Below the pieces are notes generated by a model. The model searched no databases. It saw only the letters and a program-made list of their open reading frames with translations, and was not told where the DNA came from. Positions 34,201 through 41,545 of a stretch of 64,000 bases of DNA are shown here, one piece after another; the first letter of the stretch is position 1; each line of letters starts with the position of its first letter. The stretch comes from Paenibacillus sp. BIHB 4019 (GTDB lineage: Bacteria > Bacillota > Bacilli > Paenibacillales > Paenibacillaceae). The stretch spans positions 5,690,501-5,754,500 of the forward strand of contig NZ_CP016808.1 in NCBI RefSeq assembly GCF_002741035.1, in the 5' to 3' direction. The translations under genes were made by a program, and so were the position numbers.

Positions 34201-36825
34201 CACATAAAAAGCATTTTGCCCGACTATATGCTGCCATCGGCCTTTGTCGAGATCGAGCGGCTGCCGCTTAACGCGAACGGCAAGCTGGACCGTGCAATGC
34301 TGCCTGCGCCAAGCGCTGTAAATCGGGCGGGAGACAATGGCTTTGCTGCGCCAGAGACCAAGGAAGAACATGAAATCGCCGCTGTCTGGCAGGAAGTATT
34401 GGGACTCGATCAGATCGGTATCAACGATGAATTTTTCGACCTTGGTGGGGATTCATTCAAGGCGATTAAGGTCGTACGCAAGATGGGCAATTCCTTTAGC
34501 GTAATGGACCTCTTCCAGTATCCGACGGTGCGTGAGCTGGCCGAGCATCTCGCATCCGGCGCTACACGGAGCGACGATCTTCTGATTGAATTCAAAAAGG
34601 CATCGAATATCGGGGGCAAAGCGATTACGCTAGTCTGCGTGCCGTATGGCGGAGGCAGCGCGATCACGTTCCAGCCAATGGCGAAGGGATTGCCTCCCAA
34701 CTACGCCCTGTATGCGGTCGAACTGCCCGGGCATGATTACAGCCGACCTAGCCAGTTGCTAGCCTCGCATGAGGAAACGGCGGCTCGGATTGCTCAAGAA
34801 ATCAAAAGCAAGGTCAAGGGTGAAGTTTATCTCTACGGCCATTGCTTAGGCGGGGCAATGGTACTCCGCACCGGGTTGCTGCTGCAGCAAGCAGATGTGG
34901 AGGTAAGCGGGATTTTTATGGCGGGCACCTTCCCGGGAGCCAGACTGCCATTCAAGCTGACGGAATGGTGGCATCGCTTGTTTCCACGGGAGAAGTGGAC
35001 GTCCGATAAGTTCGCACGCGACATGCTGCGCGCCTTTGGCGGCTTTGATGACGAGATCTCTCCGGAGGAGCAGAAGTTCGTTCTGCGCAACCTGCGGCAT
35101 GATGCACGGGAGGCGGAGGATTATTACACGGCGCTCTACGCACTGCCGAATAAGCCGAAGCTGAAGGCACCTGTAGCTTGCATTGTGGGTGGCGCCGATC
35201 GAATGACCGAGTTCTACGAGGAGCGTTATATGGAGTGGTATGATTTCAGCGAGGATGTGCGATTACATGTTGTTGAACATGCCGGGCATTATTTTCACAA
35301 GCATCAATCGGACCATGCCGCGAAAATTATGTCGCAGCAGATTCGTGCATGGGAGGAAGAGCGTGACGACGGGCAAATCCGGTCGACAATGAGCACTATT
35401 TCTCAGACTGCTTCTGCACCTCAGCAAGTACCAACACTTGCGAAGGAGCAGAAGCAAAAGCAGAAGCAGAAGGATATTCAGCCGAGCGTGAAATCTTTTC
35501 TCACGGTAACGCTGTGCTTAATCATCGCTACAATTGGCACGTCACTGACCGGATTTGCGCTTGGCATCTGGGTATTTCAGCATACCGGGTCGATTTCGGA
35601 TTATGCGACGATCTCGCTTTATGCGATTTTGCCCACGCTGCTGCTGCTTCCGGTGGCTGGTGCGGTTGTAGACCGTTATGATAGACGAAAGGTAATGCTG
35701 GCGGGACAAATGTTAGCGTTAGGCTCGGTGATTTTCCTCGCGACTATGCTCTATCTGGATGCGTTGTCGTTATGGGCGATTTATGTGGCTGCCGGCATCG
35801 GATCAATCTCAGGCGCTTTCACGATGCCTGCTTATCAGGCAGCAACAGCGCAACTCGTGCCGAAAAGGTACTTAGGACATGCAAACGGATTAGGACAGCT
35901 TGTCATGTCCTTGAACGGAATTATGGCACCAGCGCTAGGAGGAGCTTTGGTTGTACTAATCGGTCTGCAAACCATTGTTGTAATCGATCTTGTGCTTCTA
36001 AGCTTATCTATAGTCATACTTTCACTGATCCGATTCCCTAACCTGATGTTCAAGAAACGTGAGGAACCGATGAGCAGGGAAATCGTCGGAGGGTGGAAGT
36101 ACATTATTCAAAGGAAGAGCATGGTCGCGATGGTCGTGTTTTTTATCGTTGTCAATTTTTTCATGAGCTTATATAACGTGCTGACAACGCCGTTTCTGCT
36201 GCAGTTCATGACGGCTGACAAAGTAGGCATCGTCATCGCGTTTGAGGGTGCAGGACTATTTATCGGCTCGATCCTTATGACGATATGGGGCGGCTTCGAC
36301 CGCCGGGCGGACGGAATGGTCGGTTTCGTTATGCTGACCGGTTTATCGATAGCGGTTGCCGGAATCTATCCTTCGCTTGTAACGGCAGCCATCGGCTTAT
36401 TCGGCTTTGGCTTTGCGCTGGCGCTTATTAATACGCACTGGCTGGCCCTCATACAGACGAAGGTAGGGCTTGAGCTGCAAGGCCGCGTATTGGCAACGAA
36501 CCAAGTTATGGCCTTCAGCATGCGTCCGCTTAGCTTCCTGCTTGCAGGACCGCTTGTTGCATCTGTTTTCGTGCCGCTTGCATCGGCACTGCCAGCTGGT
36601 ACGGAAGCTGCAGGGCTGTTTGGAGCGGGAGGCGGAATGGGTATCGGGCTGTTGATCACTTCAATTGGCGCCATCTTGTTCATCTGGGGATTGCTTGGCA
36701 TGCGTTATCGGCAGCTGCGTCATATGGAGACCATTTTGCCGGATGCCGTGCCGGATGCCGTTATTATTCGAGATAAAGATCAGTTGCAGCAAATAGCAGA
36801 CCGCCAGATGGGTGTTGGAATTTAA
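31240..36825 (+). CDS. NRPS (C-A-T-TE) fused to an MFS exporter
   Basis: A single 1861-residue frame. Order: condensation (~49-480, HHLIYDG at 175-181), adenylation (~510-1010, A3 FTSGSTGKPKG near 660), carrier (Ser1072 in GGDSFKAI), thioesterase (~1100-1360, elbow YGHCLGG with Cys1202 as presumed nucleophile, Asp in GGADRM, His in HAGHYF), a charged linker rich in Lys/Gln (~1402-1415), then a complete 12-helix MFS transporter of the EntS-like MFS_3 type (~1420-1840). The A-domain has Ala (A704) where alpha-amino-acid pockets have Asp; the inferred pocket is A-A-G-K-I-A-H-V-S-K. The SD AAGGAGG precedes the ATG. No frameshift or stop separates enzyme and exporter, so synthesis, release and export appear joined at the membrane. 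Confidence 0.92.
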   Translation: MSKTIDRIEQLSPERRALLALKAKQNKAKAAAASSVIPKQPRQEGANKFPLSFPQQRIMFFEEYMPGTERYNFANGYKLIGKLNVSALLRTLNEMIKRHEIMRAVVAYENDDYVQVIRPELTIDLPMIELADENKVYELMEKEATAPYDFLNGPLVKAMLFRLDPEKHVLVWMTHHLIYDGWSADVFDEELAAIYRSFALEEPLSLPELPIQYPDFAVWQRQWMTGSEYEEQLRYWKKKLMPAPATLDLPTDYPRPSIQVERKVGFFSLTLDPAFSQRIREASKQLGCTSFVLLLAAYKVLLASYNGKQEIVVGTPMANRGKQEIEKLAGFFANTVALRSAIDMGSSFSDFISAVRETVLEANDHQDLPFDRIVEEMNPDRVIGHALFFDTMFLFERHGQALRELPDLEIVPFVGDRTRGGMLDLTMTVFENQKLGMEVTLTYRLDLFRESTIQQMAEHYCMILERVIDNSALPLYAVAALSGEQLQKVLVDWNAGESTGTELQLPHLLVERQSALTPTATAVCSEGRTLTYLELNERANRLAHHLRGMQVGPNTTVGLYMERTVDIIVGLVGILKAGGAYVPLDPKLPAERLRMIAQEAEVSVIVTEEAFADLLPQNEEAASAPIRMVSLDRDWDKIAQEDASNPEVISKLDDLMYVLFTSGSTGKPKGVAVEHQSYVNYLEGIMQRLALREGLHFAIVSTLAADLGTPMIWGAFGTGGTLHVIPYERAADPDAFAAYCEAHPIDVMKIVPSHMEVLLGVANPSVIIPRECLILAGEASHWGSIADIRRLRPGCRIQNHYGPTETTVSVLTYEVPVSGSEQDHLAVLPLGRPIPNAPVYVLNANLQPVPAGVIGELYIGGSAVTRGYYGRPDLTAERFVPNPFTDRPGERMYRTGDLVRHLPNGNIAFIGRMDQQVKIRGYRIETGEIEHVLLQMGGLRDAVVTIREDEPGDKRLVAYLVPEQRSLSDPQEQAMRGAQLDVSAIRKHIKSILPDYMLPSAFVEIERLPLNANGKLDRAMLPAPSAVNRAGDNGFAAPETKEEHEIAAVWQEVLGLDQIGINDEFFDLGGDSFKAIKVVRKMGNSFSVMDLFQYPTVRELAEHLASGATRSDDLLIEFKKASNIGGKAITLVCVPYGGGSAITFQPMAKGLPPNYALYAVELPGHDYSRPSQLLASHEETAARIAQEIKSKVKGEVYLYGHCLGGAMVLRTGLLLQQADVEVSGIFMAGTFPGARLPFKLTEWWHRLFPREKWTSDKFARDMLRAFGGFDDEISPEEQKFVLRNLRHDAREAEDYYTALYALPNKPKLKAPVACIVGGADRMTEFYEERYMEWYDFSEDVRLHVVEHAGHYFHKHQSDHAAKIMSQQIRAWEEERDDGQIRSTMSTISQTASAPQQVPTLAKEQKQKQKQKDIQPSVKSFLTVTLCLIIATIGTSLTGFALGIWVFQHTGSISDYATISLYAILPTLLLLPVAGAVVDRYDRRKVMLAGQMLALGSVIFLATMLYLDALSLWAIYVAAGIGSISGAFTMPAYQAATAQLVPKRYLGHANGLGQLVMSLNGIMAPALGGALVVLIGLQTIVVIDLVLLSLSIVILSLIRFPNLMFKKREEPMSREIVGGWKYIIQRKSMVAMVVFFIVVNFFMSLYNVLTTPFLLQFMTADKVGIVIAFEGAGLFIGSILMTIWGGFDRRADGMVGFVMLTGLSIAVAGIYPSLVTAAIGLFGFGFALALINTHWLALIQTKVGLELQGRVLATNQVMAFSMRPLSFLLAGPLVASVFVPLASALPAGTEAAGLFGAGGGMGIGLLITSIGAILFIWGLLGMRYRQLRHMETILPDAVPDAVIIRDKDQLQQIADRQMGVGI

Positions 36826-36851
36826 TTGTGGAATAGAGGAGGTTACTTTTG

Positions 36852-37046
36852 ATGGAAAACGAAATACTAGAATTCAGCTACAAAGTAGTCGTCAATGTCG
36901 AAGAGCAATATGCGATATGGCCATTGCATCTGAACAATCCAGAAGGCTGGAGCAATGCCGGCAAGAGCGGAACGAAGGAAGAATGCCTGGCTTATGTGAA
37001 GGAAGTTTGGAGCGACCTGACGCCCTTAAGCCTGCGTCAAGGATGA
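36852..37046 (+). CDS. MbtH-family NRPS accessory protein
   Basis: A 64-residue protein with the family pattern: N-x-E-E-Q-Y near residue 16, IWP, a PEGW block, G-x-x-G, and the C-terminal CLAYVKEVW with LSLR. MbtH proteins bind adenylation domains and are needed for their folding or activity. The start ATG at 36852 follows GAGGAGG by 9 bases; a TTG one codon earlier is also open. It is the last gene of the NRPS unit, 26 bases after the giant fusion gene, and is followed by a terminator 220 bases on. Confidence 0.93.
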   Translation: MENEILEFSYKVVVNVEEQYAIWPLHLNNPEGWSNAGKSGTKEECLAYVKEVWSDLTPLSLRQG

Positions 37047-37262
37047 ACGTTGTTCCAGCCATCTGTGCGTTGCGCATGGATTGGTGTTCGGTCCAAGAAG
37101 AGCTGGAGCGTATTGCACGCCTGCTATTGAAGTAGTAGAGCGAAGTATTCCAAATTACACAGTTTTGCCGGGCGTTGTTCGTAAACAGGGAGCATCATGC
37201 ATTGCGCAGCCAACCTGTTAATGAGCATGCCCGGATGTTCTATGTGATTTGGATGGGCAAAA
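37047..37262. other. Non-coding tail after mbtH
   Basis: No gene with a plausible start and SD is visible here. An overlapping frame that begins at 36812 and runs to 37135 has no SD and covers mbtH in another frame; I regard it as a shadow. Confidence 0.5.
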
Positions 37263-37300
37263 AGGTTAGGGTTAGCCATTTCGAATGGTTAACCCTTTTT
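37263..37300 (+). terminator. Terminator of the NRPS cluster
   Basis: GGGTTAGCCATT (37269-37280) pairs with AATGGTTAACCC (37284-37295) with one mismatch and a TCG loop, followed by TTTTT. It ends the NRPS-mbtH transcript before the serine hydrolase gene. The 240 bases after it are AT-rich with no gene. Confidence 0.8.
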
Positions 37301-37539
37301 AATGCAATTGTCGACTCTGGATTTGGGCAACTATGATTCATTAACAATTATTATGTTAACAAAGGAATGCTAATCAGATAAATGATAGAGAACCATCTCC
37401 TAGGTTGCCTATGAGATGTGCGATTGATGGTGGTCATTACATGCGAATGGTCGTATATTATTAGTATGTGGATTATGAGTAAGAACATGGACCACATTAC
37501 GCAATGATAAACGATTCTACATAGAAGGAAGGGGAAAAA

Positions 37540-38673
37540 ATGGATTTTCAACCGCTTGTTTCATTTGTTGACCGTATCACTTCCTGGCGAGTTCCGTGGG
37601 CAGAGGTACTGGTGATGTATCAAAATGATACCGTTTTCCGTTACCGTAGCGGCTATGCTAACCTGGAGGAACAGACGCCAATCGAGGATAGAGCGATCTT
37701 CAATCTCTACTCCATGACGAAAATAATGACCTGCGTCGCGGCGCTTCAACTGGTGGAGAGAGGCGATATGCTGCTAAGTGATCCGGTTTCCGACTATCTG
37801 CCGGAGTATGCCGAGATGACGGTGAAGAAAACTTTGCCGAACGGGGAATTTAGGCTTGAAAAAGCAACCCGTCTCATTACGGTACGCGACTTGTTTACGA
37901 TGACTGCGGGGTTCTCCTATGATATAGGTACTCCAACTTTTAAGGAAGCTGTGCATAGCACGAACGGAACATTACCAACACGTGCTTTTGCGAAAGCGCT
38001 TGCCAAGGAACCCCTTTTGTTTGAGCCAGGTACTCATTGGAACTACAGCATGTGCCACGATGTGCTCGGGGCATTGGTGGAGGTTGTCAGTGGAAGACGC
38101 TTTGGTACGTATCTGCGAGAAGAAATAACAGGACCACTTGGCATGAACGATACAGCGTTCGATCTGAACGATGAACAGCGGACCCGGCTAATTCCGCAGT
38201 ATATGTACAATGACGAGCTTGAAAAAGCCGTACGTATGGATGGAAACGGGTACCGGATTGGTAGCGAATTTGAGAGTGGTGGCGCCGGATTGTTGTCCAC
38301 AGTTAGTGATTATTCGCTGTTTCTGAACGCACTGACCGGGTACGGCACCAGTCCAGAAGGCGTGCGGATACTGTCAAAAGCCTCGGTGGAACTGATGCGC
38401 AAGGACCATCTGAACGAGCAGACCCGCGGCGATTATTCATGGGATCACATGAGCGGGTACGGGTATGGCCTCGGTGTCCGTACTCATGTCTCCCAGTCAT
38501 TAAGCGGCTCACTGAGCCCGCTCGGCGAATTCGGATGGAGCGGCGCCGCCGGGTGCATGGCTATCATTGACCCGGATTCCAAGCTTACCGTTATGTATGC
38601 TCAGCACCTTCTGAACAATCAGGAGCCTTACGTTCAGCGACGCTTGCGAAATGTCGTATACTCCTGCTTGTAA
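37540..38673 (+). CDS. Beta-lactamase-related serine hydrolase (class C/EstB type)
   Basis: 377 residues with the SxxK motif S58-M-T-K61 (NLYSMTKIMT), a YxN-like HWNYSMCHD and a late GWSGAAGC in place of the KTG box, the pattern of family VIII esterases, D-aminopeptidases and penicillin-binding-protein-like hydrolases. There is no signal peptide, so it is probably cytoplasmic and not a secreted beta-lactamase. The SD AAGGAAGGGG precedes the ATG by 5-6 bases. It follows the NRPS unit in the same direction but after a terminator; it could process the peptide product or protect the host, or be unrelated. Confidence 0.85.
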   Translation: MDFQPLVSFVDRITSWRVPWAEVLVMYQNDTVFRYRSGYANLEEQTPIEDRAIFNLYSMTKIMTCVAALQLVERGDMLLSDPVSDYLPEYAEMTVKKTLPNGEFRLEKATRLITVRDLFTMTAGFSYDIGTPTFKEAVHSTNGTLPTRAFAKALAKEPLLFEPGTHWNYSMCHDVLGALVEVVSGRRFGTYLREEITGPLGMNDTAFDLNDEQRTRLIPQYMYNDELEKAVRMDGNGYRIGSEFESGGAGLLSTVSDYSLFLNALTGYGTSPEGVRILSKASVELMRKDHLNEQTRGDYSWDHMSGYGYGLGVRTHVSQSLSGSLSPLGEFGWSGAAGCMAIIDPDSKLTVMYAQHLLNNQEPYVQRRLRNVVYSCL

Positions 38674-38754
38674 TGTTGAAGGTGAAGTCTTGGCTAGGCA
38701 GTTGGTTGCTCTAAAAACTTGATCGAGATATGCAAGCTCCTGCAATAAACTGAT

Positions 38755-38783
38755 GACCCGGTCGATTGACTGGGTCTTTTTTT
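38755..38783 (+). terminator. Terminator after the serine hydrolase
   Basis: GACCCGGTC (38755-38763) and GACTGGGTC (38768-38776) form a 9-bp stem with one G-U pair and a GATT loop, followed by seven T residues. Confidence 0.85.
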
Positions 38784-38834
38784 ATAACGGCCTTAAGAAT
38801 GAAAGGCAGGTAGGTAGAGAAATACCATAATTCA

Positions 38835-38854
38835 TATTATTACGTAAAATAATA
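38835..38854. promoter_or_regulatory. Palindrome upstream of the recombinase, possible crossover site
   Basis: TATTATT-ACGTAA-AATAATA (38835-38854): two 7-bp arms around a 6-bp centre, the geometry of a tyrosine-recombinase core. The right side TTACGTAAAAT resembles the XerD half of the Bacillus dif site (TTATGTAAACT, 9 of 11), but the left half does not. It could equally be a promoter element or operator. Confidence 0.3.
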
Positions 38855-38907
38855 ATTTGACGAATAAATAGGTGAGGGTTATATTTAACTACAGGAGGTT
38901 CTTACAT

Positions 38908-39978
38908 ATGGACAAACAAATGAAGCTTCATTATATGAACCGTATTGATGAAAAGCTAAATCAATTGCCGTGGTTCGTGACTGAATTTATTGATAGCCGA
39001 AAGCGCAAGCTTTCTCCAACAACGCTTCTTAATTATTGCCATGATTACATTATATTTTTTGATTGGCTGGTTGCAGAAAACTTAACAATGGCCAGCCGCA
39101 CAGAGATTAGCCTAGCTTCATTAGAAACACTGACAATTCGTGAAGTAGAGAATTTTTTATCTTTTTTGGAATATCAGCTGGGTAATACTAATCTCACGAT
39201 TAATCGCAAATTATCATCACTGAAGTCCTTATTTGATTATCTGCAGAACAAGGCTGAAACCACTGAGCTGAAGCCATATATTCAGCGTAATGTTATGGCC
39301 AAGATGGATTTAAATGTGGTCAAGGAAAGCCAGGAAACCATTGCAAACCGTATCGAAGGAAAAATTCTTAGAGAAGACGAATTTGAGGCGTTTAGACAAT
39401 TTGTAGCCCATGATTTCGGAGAAGTAAATAAAGAGAATAAGCGGATATATCATTTCCATCAAATGAATCGTGAACGGGACACAGCGATTGTATCGCTTAT
39501 TTTAGGCTCGGGACTTAGGCTTTCTGAGGTTGCCGGCATTAACCTTGAAGATCTGGATTTAAGTAAAGCTATTGTACGAGTGATACGCAAAGGCAATAAA
39601 GAACAATACGTTTACTTCAGCAAGCAAGCATTATTAGATGTGGACAGTTATCTGCAAATTCGAGAATCAAGATACAAACCAGAAAAACTTGAATCCTTTT
39701 TGTTTATTGCAGCTCCTATCGGCCGTAAAGGAAAAAACCGGCGCTTAACGCAAAGATCCATTGAAAAGCTAATCGAAAAATATGCAACCGCTTTTGGGAA
39801 ACCAGCTTTAACCGTACATTCACTAAGACATTCTTTCGCAACACGATACCATCTAGAGAACAATGATGTACCGAGATTGAAAAATCAATTAGGACATTCA
39901 TCGATACAAACAACAATGATATATACACATCTAACAGATGAAGAGATGAGGAAAGCTGTAGACAACATGGACCGATAA
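38908..39978 (+). CDS. Tyrosine recombinase, XerS-like
   Basis: 356 residues: an N-terminal SAM-like core-binding domain and a C-terminal catalytic domain with Arg204 (GSGLRLSE), His304-x-x-Arg307 (HSLRHSF), His330 (LGHSS) and nucleophile Tyr339 (MIYTHL). The sequence, including NRERDTAIVSLILGSGLRLS and the long N-terminal part, follows XerS of firmicutes, a single-protein dimer-resolution system, rather than XerC/D. An in-frame GTG at 38872 is less likely than ATG 38908, which follows ACAGGAGG by 9 bases. It marks the start of a stretch distinctly richer in A+T than the NRPS genes before it, so a mobile-element integrase is the alternative. Confidence 0.82.
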   Translation: MDKQMKLHYMNRIDEKLNQLPWFVTEFIDSRKRKLSPTTLLNYCHDYIIFFDWLVAENLTMASRTEISLASLETLTIREVENFLSFLEYQLGNTNLTINRKLSSLKSLFDYLQNKAETTELKPYIQRNVMAKMDLNVVKESQETIANRIEGKILREDEFEAFRQFVAHDFGEVNKENKRIYHFHQMNRERDTAIVSLILGSGLRLSEVAGINLEDLDLSKAIVRVIRKGNKEQYVYFSKQALLDVDSYLQIRESRYKPEKLESFLFIAAPIGRKGKNRRLTQRSIEKLIEKYATAFGKPALTVHSLRHSFATRYHLENNDVPRLKNQLGHSSIQTTMIYTHLTDEEMRKAVDNMDR

Positions 39979-40064
39979 ACCCGCGTGGTTACTCGGATCT
40001 TTATAGACATTTTCACAAAACCCGTATTTTATACATATGTCTATAGTTAGTGAATTCAAGCAAA

Positions 40065-40100
40065 AAACAATCCCGCTGCCAATATTAAGCGGGATTGTTT
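40065..40100 (-). terminator. Terminator between recombinase and methyltransferase genes
   Basis: A perfect 13-bp stem (AAACAATCCCGCT at 40065-40077 with its complement at 40088-40100). A T run follows on the minus strand (TTTTTTG), so it ends the methyltransferase transcript; it probably also serves the recombinase gene. Confidence 0.8.
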
Positions 40101-40132
40101 CATTTCCCAATTTTGATACATAGTGATTAACA

Positions 40133-40717
40133 TTACTTTTTAAAAATCATTAGTTGCCCCTTGCCAACATCAACTATTAATGAATTATGAGCCTCAGAAT
40201 TTTTAACAATCTCGATAAACTTATCGACTTCTTGACGATGTGAATTTACGTTATCGACAATCATTAAAGAATTTGGTTTAAGAATCCTATTTAAGTCTTC
40301 CCACCAAATTAAATATTGCTTTCGGTCAGAATCTAAAAAAATGAAATCAAATATCTGGTCATCTTGGTTCTTTATGAATTCTCCGGCATCTCCGTGGTGC
40401 AATGAAATAATACTTTCTAACTCTGCCCTTTTAAAATTATCTAAGGCCATCGTTATTTTATTATCATCAAATTCTAAAGTGGTTACATGCCCTTCTGAAT
40501 CTAAGAAGTTTTGAGCTAACCAAATAGTTGAGTATCCATTTGAAGTACCTACTTCTAAAACATTCTTAGCTTTATTACTTTTGATTAATATTGAAAGGAA
40601 TTCCCCAGTGTCTTTTGTAATATTTTTCATTTTCAATCTGCCCTCTTGCTTGTTTGAATCGTTATTTAGTCCAAAAGACTCAAGTTCATTTAAGAGCAGC
40701 TCAATATTTTTTTTCAT
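40133..40717 (-). CDS. SAM-dependent O-methyltransferase (family 3-like)
   Basis: 194 residues from the ATG at 40717, which has GGAGG 8 bases ahead (an upstream in-frame start at 40741 covers that SD). Motif I is VLEVGTSNGYSTIWLA, followed by an acidic residue after VTTLEFDD, then FDFIFLDSDRKQYL and MIVDNVNSH, as in catechol-O-methyltransferase-like or caffeoyl-CoA-type family 3 enzymes. Substrate unknown. It is the last of three or four minus-strand genes starting at the DeoR gene and has the same low G+C as they do. Confidence 0.83.
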   Translation of the reverse strand: MKKNIELLLNELESFGLNNDSNKQEGRLKMKNITKDTGEFLSILIKSNKAKNVLEVGTSNGYSTIWLAQNFLDSEGHVTTLEFDDNKITMALDNFKRAELESIISLHHGDAGEFIKNQDDQIFDFIFLDSDRKQYLIWWEDLNRILKPNSLMIVDNVNSHRQEVDKFIEIVKNSEAHNSLIVDVGKGQLMIFKK

Positions 40718-40784
40718 TGTTTCATCCTCCAATGTTATCAACTAAAATATAAAGACGAATCTCATGGGCCATTTTGTGACTAAA

Positions 40785-41420
40785 TTAATTCATTAGGTCA
40801 AGCGGATGCAGTGATATATAATCTGGATTAGTATAAAATTTATTATCTAGAAACCAGCTTACACCAACACTTGCTACGTTGGCATTTCTTGCTGCCTCAA
40901 TATCGGCATTAGAATCTCCAAAGTATACAGCCTTTATATTAGGAGTATTGTAATAGCTTAATATTTTTTGAATACCCTCTTTGTCTGGTTTAGGATGACT
41001 TACATCGTCACCTGTTATGCAAAATGAAAAATACTTGGCAAGCTCTAATTTATTAAGTGAGATATCAAATGATCTTCTACCCTTTCCAGTAACGATACCC
41101 ACATCTTTTTTATGATCAAGCAAAGTATTTAACATAGCATTAACAGAAAGGCTCTTATTCACTAAACGTTCATGCTCTTTTTCATATACTTGATAATAAA
41201 GCTCTATGGCACTCCCTAAATTTTCTTGTTGAGTTAGGTTGTTTTTTATTATTCCAACTTCACTTGGGCCAAACCAACTTTCTATTTCTTTATCAGATAA
41301 AAGAACACCATTATATTTCCCAAAAACTTGTCTAAAACTTTCAAAGCAAAGGGGTAAAGTATCGGCTATCGTACCATCAAAATCAAAAATAAAAATATCA
41401 TATTGGTCTAGAAGTTTCAT
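40785..41420 (-). CDS. HAD-superfamily phosphatase
   Basis: 211 residues of the phosphoglycolate-phosphatase-like subfamily: motif I DFDGTIADTL with both catalytic Asp, motif II VGIVTGKG, Lys in SHPKPDKEG and motif IV GDSNADIEAARNA. A cap domain lies between motifs I and II. The frame opens at 41450, but GGAG 8 bases before ATG 41420 decides the start. It is downstream of the DeoR-type regulator, which fits a sugar-phosphate phosphatase under its control, and 67 bases upstream of the methyltransferase gene. Confidence 0.85.
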   Translation of the reverse strand: MKLLDQYDIFIFDFDGTIADTLPLCFESFRQVFGKYNGVLLSDKEIESWFGPSEVGIIKNNLTQQENLGSAIELYYQVYEKEHERLVNKSLSVNAMLNTLLDHKKDVGIVTGKGRRSFDISLNKLELAKYFSFCITGDDVSHPKPDKEGIQKILSYYNTPNIKAVYFGDSNADIEAARNANVASVGVSWFLDNKFYTNPDYISLHPLDLMN

Positions 41421-41446
41421 ATAGAAATCTCCATTCATTAAATGCG

Positions 41447-41530
41447 TCATAATTGTATTTCGATTTTATAATTCATCGTGCTCAATTCAATTAAGAGCTT
41501 TTTAACATCAAATAAAATTGTTGTGATCAT
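41447..41530 (-). CDS. Small ORF (27 residues) with a strong ribosome binding site
   Basis: ATG at 41530, TGA at 41447, encoding 27 residues that begin MITTILFDVKKLLIEL. An AGGAGGA (41547-41541), overlapping the DeoR stop codon, precedes it by 10 bases, better than most genes here. The first nine residues look like the start of a HAD phosphatase (ILFDxDGTL) but the second Asp is missing and no such protein follows. It could be a leader peptide coupling the DeoR and HAD genes or the stump of a duplicated HAD gene. Confidence 0.35.
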   Translation of the reverse strand: MITTILFDVKKLLIELSTMNYKIEIQL

Positions 41531-41545
41531 TTGTAGTTATTCCTC

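Noticed and set aside
36812..37135. 107-codon ORF overlapping mbtH
   Set aside because: It lies in another frame over the well-supported mbtH gene and has no SD.
27909..37455. Similar 15-mers GGTCACTACATATGA (27915) and GGTCATTACATGCGA (37432) upstream of the NRPS and serine hydrolase genes
   Set aside because: Only 12 of 15 positions agree, the distances to the genes differ, and no symmetry is present; too weak to claim co-regulation.
38823..38850. A dif site for XerS or XerCD
   Set aside because: The right half resembles the XerD arm but the left half does not match; only the palindrome itself is reported.
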